A stretch of DNA of 6,804 bases from an uncultured Pseudomonadota bacterium (GTDB lineage: Bacteria > Pseudomonadota > Gammaproteobacteria > Burkholderiales > Methylophilaceae). Below, piece by piece: positions 5,307-6,804 of this stretch. Every line of letters starts with the position of its first letter. Position 1 is the first letter of the stretch. The stretch covers positions 1 through 6,804 of the forward strand of contig CAINWC010000378.1 in NCBI GenBank assembly GCA_903854305.1, given 5' to 3'. The notes under the pieces are model-generated. The model saw nothing but the letters and a program-made list of their open reading frames with translations. It was not told where the DNA came from and ran no database searches. The position numbers were made by a program, and so were the translations under genes.

Positions 5307-6804
5307 TTACGCAGCAGGATTCTGAGTGCGAACGCGAATATGTAATTCACGTAGTTGCTTCTCATCCACCTCATTCGGCGCATTCGTCATCAAGCACTGC
5401 GCACGCTGGGTTTTAGGGAAGGCAATCACGTCACGGATAGATTCTGCACCTGTCATCAACGTCACCAAACGGTCTAAACCGAATGCTAGGCCGCCGTGCG
5501 GAGGTGCGCCGTATTGCAACGCATCTAACAAGAAGCCGAATTTTTCCTGGGCTTCTTCTTTGCTGATTTTAAGTGCATCGAACACTTTAGACTGAATGTC
5601 TTGTTTGTGGATACGCACAGAACCACCGCCCACTTCCCAACCGTTCAATACCATGTCGTAGGCTTTTGAAAGCGCTGCACCTGGGTTAGATACTAGCAAG
5701 TCTTCGTGACCGTCTTTTGGAGCCGTGAACGGATGATGCAATGCTGCCCAGCGATCATTTTCTTCATCGTGTTCAAACATTGGGAAATCAACCACCCACA
5801 ATGGCGCCCATGCGCGGCCGTCTACATGACCTTTATCGTGACCGACTTTAAGGCGTAATGCGCCTAGCGCTTCGTTCACTACTTTGGTTTTATCTGCACC
5901 AAAGAAGATGATGTCGCCATTTTGTGCGCCTGTGCGGTCGATAATTGCTTGTAGTGCAGTGACATGAATATTTTTAACGATTGGGCTTTGCAGGCCTTCT
6001 TCGTTCAATTTAGTCACATCGTTAATCTTGATGTAAGCCAATCCTTTAGCGCCGTAGATTTTTACAAACTCGGTGTATGCATCAATCTCGCTACGGGCAA
6101 TCGCCGCGCCGTTAGGCACACGTAAAGCTGCAACACGGCCACCAGCCATATTAGCCGCGCCTGCGAACACTTTGAAATCTACATCTTTCATGACGTCTGA
6201 AAGCTCGGTGATTTCTAATGTTACACGCATGTCCGGCTTATCTGAACCGTAACGTGTCATAGCTTCATGGAATGACATACGAGGGAATGCTGCTGGCAAA
6301 TCTACGTTTTGCACTGATTTCAACATTTGACGAATCATTTCTTCCACAAGATCCATGATCTGATTTTCAGTCATGAATGATGTTTCAATGTCGACTTGCG
6401 TGAATTCTGGCTGACGATCCGCACGTAAATCTTCATCGCGGAAGCATTTAGTGATTTGGAAGTAACGGTCGAAACCTGACACCATCAGCAATTGTTTGAA
6501 TAGCTGCGGTGATTGTGGCAAGGCGAAGAACATACCTGCGTGAACGCGGCTAGGCACCAAGTAATCACGGGCGCCTTCAGGGGTTGAGCGAGTCAACATC
6601 GGCGTTTCCACTTCAATGAAGCCGTTAGTATCTAAATAGTCACGTAGGGTTTTAGAAACACGATAACGCAACATCATGTTTTTTTGCATCGCGGGGCGAC
6701 GCAAATCAATATAACGGTGTTGTAAGCGCACAGTTTCAGTCAGATTTTCATCATCTAACTGAAATGGCGGCGTAAGTGATGCATTCAGTATCTCGATCTC
6801 AGTC
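5307..6804 (-). CDS. aspS: Aspartyl-tRNA synthetase, bacterial type (5' end beyond window)
   Basis: This class II synthetase charges tRNA-Asp with aspartate. The reading frame is open to the right window edge, giving 498 visible residues; the usual length near 600 means about 100 N-terminal residues, mostly the anticodon-binding OB fold, lie outside. The GTG codon at 6731 is an internal valine ([14 protein letters not shown]), not a start, because the preceding 24 codons also fit the family ([13 protein letters not shown]). Motif 1 is at about 62-77 of the fragment ([16 protein letters not shown]), motif 2 at 121-138 ([18 protein letters not shown]) and motif 3 at 438-446 (GLAFGLDRL). [20 protein letters not shown] precedes motif 2. 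The insertion domain typical of bacterial AspRS lies between motifs 2 and 3. Whether it also charges tRNA-Asn cannot be judged, because the discriminating N-terminal residues are not visible. It is probably the first visible gene of an aspS-mrr-apt transcript. Confidence 0.97.
   Translation of the reverse strand, partial: TEIEILNASLTPPFQLDDENLTETVRLQHRYIDLRRPAMQKNMMLRYRVSKTLRDYLDTNGFIEVETPMLTRSTPEGARDYLVPSRVHAGMFFALPQSPQLFKQLLMVSGFDRYFQITKCFRDEDLRADRQPEFTQVDIETSFMTENQIMDLVEEMIRQMLKSVQNVDLPAAFPRMSFHEAMTRYGSDKPDMRVTLEITELSDVMKDVDFKVFAGAANMAGGRVAALRVPNGAAIARSEIDAYTEFVKIYGAKGLAYIKINDVTKLNEEGLQSPIVKNIHVTALQAIIDRTGAQNGDIIFFGADKTKVVNEALGALRLKVGHDKGHVDGRAWAPLWVVDFPMFEHDEENDRWAALHHPFTAPKDGHEDLLVSNPGAALSKAYDMVLNGWEVGGGSVRIHKQDIQSKVFDALKISKEEAQEKFGFLLDALQYGAPPHGGLAFGLDRLVTLMTGAESIRDVIAFPKTQRAQCLMTNAPNEVDEKQLRELHIRVRTQNPAA

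Noticed and set aside
6729..6731. GTG as the start codon of aspS
   Set aside because: The frame stays open to the window edge and the 24 upstream codons fit the AspRS family, so this codon is an internal valine.

Overview
The window looks like chromosomal DNA of a mid-GC betaproteobacterium. A methylotroph of the Methylophilaceae (Methylotenera/Methylophilus type) is the best guess. This rests on the SoxYZ-like carrier, a family linked to quinoprotein dehydrogenases, on the moderate GC content and on the overall protein make-up. The assignment is an inference. No rRNA or other taxonomic marker is present.

All recognised genes lie on the minus strand, so transcription runs from the right edge to the left. 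From right to left they are: aspS (aspartyl-tRNA synthetase, its 5' end cut by the window edge); mrr (Mrr-type modification-dependent restriction endonuclease); apt (adenine phosphoribosyltransferase); a small VOC/glyoxalase-fold protein; a secreted single-chain SoxYZ-like sulfur carrier; a Rho-independent terminator; yjbQ (UPF0047); trhP/yegQ (U32-family tRNA hydroxylation protein); about 390 bp of AT-rich DNA with no convincing gene; and the first 17 nt of a tRNA, most like tRNA-Arg, cut by the left edge.

aspS, mrr and apt are packed tightly (22 nt, then about 4 nt) and probably share a transcript. A restriction enzyme therefore sits between two housekeeping genes, and its N-terminal half is clearly more AT-rich than its neighbours. 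The SoxYZ-like gene appears to be its own unit. It has a perfect TGTGA-N6-TCACA palindrome upstream, placed where a class II CRP/FNR-family activator would bind relative to a TAAAAT -10 element, and a strong terminator directly after the stop codon. No other sox, cytochrome or quinoprotein dehydrogenase gene is in view, so its partners must lie elsewhere. The remaining genes are single-function housekeeping genes (translation, tRNA modification, purine salvage). No new multi-gene system is evident. The most interesting points are the predicted regulation of the SoxYZ-like gene and the embedded mrr.
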